Shown here: one piece after another, positions 62,175-64,000 of the stretch
Position numbering within the stretch: position 1 is the first letter of the stretch
Layout of the letters: every line of letters starts with the position of its first letter
Source of the DNA: JABDJL01 sp963664065
GTDB lineage: Bacteria; Pseudomonadota; Gammaproteobacteria; Xanthomonadales; SZUA-36
Assembly (NCBI GenBank): GCA_963664065.1
Contig: OY760942.1
Location: 2,604,001 to 2,668,000, forward strand
Length of the DNA: 64,000 nt
Reading direction: 5' to 3'
Program-made: the position numbers and the translations under genes
Notes under the pieces: model-generated
What the model was told of the DNA's origin: nothing
What the model saw: only the letters and a program-made list of their open reading frames with translations
Database searches by the model: none

Positions 62175-62524
62175 TTTATTAACTCACTCTATATTAGAAA
62201 ATTTCCATCCTTATGGACGGCCTTGCTGTAACAGAACGGGAACGGAGCTGGAGGAATCCTGAAGGAAGATCAACAACCTGTACTGGCATAACACTCAATC
62301 TCTCGCCGCAACTGGCAGCGGGCACATCATACAGTGACCGTCCCGATCTTGCCAGAACGAATGTTTCTTTCGAAAAAGCATGCACTTGATCAGTTCCTGC
62401 GAAGGAAAATATCTATAGATGTCCATTACAGGCTTCAATGCGAACAGGCAAAGAAAGTATCATTGGCATTCACAGGAATAATCCGGCTTCATTACCGCCA
62501 GCGGCCGGCTGCAGGGATACATCA
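62175..62524. other. Divergent spacer between cold-shock and MATE genes
   Basis: This 350-base region should hold the csp promoter and, as in other csp genes, a long leader, but I could not identify a cold-box or structure with confidence. The frame continuing upstream of the MATE start has no coding signs. Confidence 0.35.
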
Positions 62525-63871
62525 ATGCCGGAAGCAATCAGCACCAGCAACACTGCATCTTCCCATCGCAGAATCTGGGCGATTGCGGGCCCGGCAATCC
62601 TGGCCAATTCTTCAGCACCCATGGTTGGGCTGGTGGACACCTGGGCGGTTGGCCATTTGCCCAGTGCAGTTCACCTGGCCTCCGTCGGCCTGGGCAGCGT
62701 CATATTCAACTATGTTTTCTGGGCCTTCGGATTCCTGCGCATGGGCACCACCGGACTGGTGGCCCAGGCCTGGGGTGCAGGCGACACCCGGAAATTGACC
62801 GCAGAAGTGCTGCGCAGCAGTGCAATGGCATTATTTTTCGGCATCGCGCTGCTGTTGTTTCAGCAAGGAATTCTGGCACTTTCCCTACACGCCATGGCGC
62901 CACCCGAAGCAGTCCGAACTATCACCAGCGCGTATTTCAATATTCGCATTTGGGCGGCACCTGCCAGCCTGCTGGTATTTGCCATTTCCGGTGTTTTGTT
63001 CGGCCTTGGTAAAACACGCACAATCCTGGCTCTCCAGCTGGTTCTCAATATCACCAACGGCGCGCTAAACCTGTTTTTCGTTGTCGGACTGGACATGGGC
63101 GTTCCCGGCGTAGCACTGGGCACCCTGATCGCACAATTGTTGACAGCGGTACTTGGCGTCTGGCTTATCGTCAGAATAATCGGATACCAACCATTGCTGG
63201 TTGCAATACGCAGCAGTCAAACCTGGCTGCTGTCACGCATAAAGCGGGTGATGGTGATTAACGGGTTCATATTTGTCCGCACAGTTTTTCTGATGACAGC
63301 ATTGGCCCTTGTCATGCGCATGGCGGGAAGCATGGGGGAAGTCGACATGGCAGCCAGCCACGTTGTCACTCAATTCATGTTGTTGATGGCCCTGGGCCTG
63401 GACGGTTTTGCTCACGCGGCTGAGTCCCTGGCAGGAAACGCATGGGGAAAAGGACTGAGATCAAATTTCCGGCGCTGGGTACGGCTGACCCTGGTATGGG
63501 GTGCGGTGGCCAGCTTGGCTTATGCCCTGCTCTTCTGGATAGCCGGGAATGCCATTACCGGACTGCTGACGGACATCGAAGCAGTCAGGCTGACGGTGAG
63601 CCAACTGATGCCCTTGGTTATCGCGCTGCCGCTTATTTCTGTGTGGTGCTACCAGTTCGACGGTATCTACATTGGCGCAACAGCGGCCTCGGCAATGATG
63701 GTTACCATGGGCCTAGCTTTCGCGGTTTACCTGGCTGTATTGATGCCCATGACAAACGCCTGGGGCTTGCGGGGCTTATGGGGTGCTGTGCTGGTTTTCC
63801 TGGGAATGCGAGGGCTGTTCCAGGCGCTCTGGTATCCGCGCCTCGAAAAAAAACTGTCTTCCGATCAGTAA
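62525..63871 (+). CDS. MATE-family efflux transporter (DinF-like)
   Basis: The 448-aa protein has about twelve helices arranged as two MATE halves. Visible features are PAILANSSAPMVGLVDTWAVGHL in helix 1, GTTGLVAQAWGAGD after helix 2 and the equivalent HAAESLAGNAWGKG in the second half. It exports cationic compounds using Na+ or H+. The ATG at 62525 follows AGGGA; an earlier ATG at 62438 is in frame but adds an untypical start. Confidence 0.88.
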   Translation: MPEAISTSNTASSHRRIWAIAGPAILANSSAPMVGLVDTWAVGHLPSAVHLASVGLGSVIFNYVFWAFGFLRMGTTGLVAQAWGAGDTRKLTAEVLRSSAMALFFGIALLLFQQGILALSLHAMAPPEAVRTITSAYFNIRIWAAPASLLVFAISGVLFGLGKTRTILALQLVLNITNGALNLFFVVGLDMGVPGVALGTLIAQLLTAVLGVWLIVRIIGYQPLLVAIRSSQTWLLSRIKRVMVINGFIFVRTVFLMTALALVMRMAGSMGEVDMAASHVVTQFMLLMALGLDGFAHAAESLAGNAWGKGLRSNFRRWVRLTLVWGAVASLAYALLFWIAGNAITGLLTDIEAVRLTVSQLMPLVIALPLISVWCYQFDGIYIGATAASAMMVTMGLAFAVYLAVLMPMTNAWGLRGLWGAVLVFLGMRGLFQALWYPRLEKKLSSDQ

Positions 63872-63919
63872 ATCACTCATCCCAGACACCGGCAGTCCCT
63901 CAAGCCGGGGTCCACGTGC

Positions 63920-64000
63920 TTAAGTTCGATCCTCCTCAATGTGCTGTCTGACCAGTTCCTCCAGGATGTTAAGCGGCAACGACCCGCTTCCGAGCACCAC
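63920..64000 (-). CDS. C-terminal end of a DUF885-like protein (cut by window end)
   Basis: The last 26 codons of a minus-strand gene are visible, ending LGSGSLPLNILEELVRQHI and EEDRT then TAA. This matches the C-terminal GNGSMPLSML pattern of the DUF885 protein at 19445, so a second member of this family probably begins outside the window. Only the tail supports this call. Confidence 0.55.
   Translation of the reverse strand: MVLGSGSLPLNILEELVRQHIEEDRT

Noticed and set aside
63885..63912. Hairpin after the MATE gene (GACACCGGC/GCCGGGGTC)
   Set aside because: The stem has a mismatch and there is no T-run on either strand, so I do not call it a terminator.
1..64000. Reassignment of TGA to Trp (genetic code 4)
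   Set aside because: TGA ends several genes in tight overlaps with the next start codon (for example at 1432-1434, 11026-11028 and 32458-32460), and the proteins end at family-typical lengths there. The TGA in the aldo/keto reductase also stands at a Cys, not a Trp.
1..64000. CRISPR arrays, tRNA or rRNA genes
   Set aside because: No regularly spaced direct repeats with unique spacers and no tRNA-like TPsiC arm or conserved rRNA stretches were seen by eye. A short tRNA could still be missed; a covariance search would settle this.

Overview
The window is a stretch of bacterial chromosome, most likely from a heterotrophic, aerobic gammaproteobacterium. The evidence is the divergent tesA / ybbA-ybbP block, an aceK gene, phenylalanine hydroxylase with its carbinolamine dehydratase, an A-type cytochrome oxidase, cold-shock protein and many sodium-coupled transporters. 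A marine origin is plausible but is inference. Genes are densely packed, frequently with 1-8 base overlaps. No rRNA, tRNA or CRISPR array was seen.

Layout. 1-4.4 kb: the end of a reductive pyrimidine catabolism operon (NCS1 permease, preT, preA, VOC protein). 4.5-7.2 kb: an EamA exporter facing a MocR-type regulator. 7.2-21.3 kb: methyltransferase, a C-terminal sorting-signal remnant, Na+/H+ antiporter, tesA, ybbA-ybbP, a diheme cytochrome c with one CX3CH motif, dienelactone hydrolase, a DUF1326/DUF2182 pair, PhyH dioxygenase, adenosine deaminase and a DUF885 peptidase-like lipoprotein candidate. 21.4-28.5 kb: a cysteine synthase-glutaredoxin fusion and a cytochrome c oxidase cluster (IV, III, III, I, II) whose subunit II frame contains an in-frame TGA. 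28.8-37.3 kb: a decayed BNR-repeat gene, YdeI, cytochrome b561, PepSY protein, then an IS3-family copy joining a beheaded prsW to a truncated RsbW-like kinase, followed by a GAF-SpoIIE phosphatase. 37.4-45.1 kb: cupin, two divergent PLP decarboxylases, a 97-bp tandem duplication, a two-part sodium:solute symporter and aceK. 45.1-55.7 kb: MOSC protein, deoxynucleoside kinase, ACT protein with an iterated 23-bp palindrome array, NSS transporter, an aldo/keto reductase broken by TGA, serA-serC, Lrp regulator and phhAB. 55.7-60.2 kb: a second, inverted IS3 copy with 7-bp target duplication, and an IS1595-family element carrying two passenger genes that splits an SDR gene with an 8-bp target duplication. 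60.3-64 kb: fructosamine kinase-like protein, membrane protein, cold-shock protein, MATE exporter and the tail of a second DUF885 gene.

The main theme is gene decay in progress next to dense, otherwise intact operons. Two genes are cut by IS elements, one is interrupted by an IS with passengers, and at least three others contain in-frame nonsense codons in frames that otherwise still read as coherent proteins. The nonsense codons are of two kinds (TAG and TGA), while TGA is used as a normal terminator in overlapping operon genes, so a reassigned code is not supported. The most unusual individual items are the in-frame TGA at a predicted Trp of cytochrome oxidase subunit II, the TGA at a predicted Cys beside the catalytic Asp of the aldo/keto reductase, the CysK-glutaredoxin fusion, the CX3CH heme motif, the 23-bp operator-like array and the passenger genes of the IS1595-type element.
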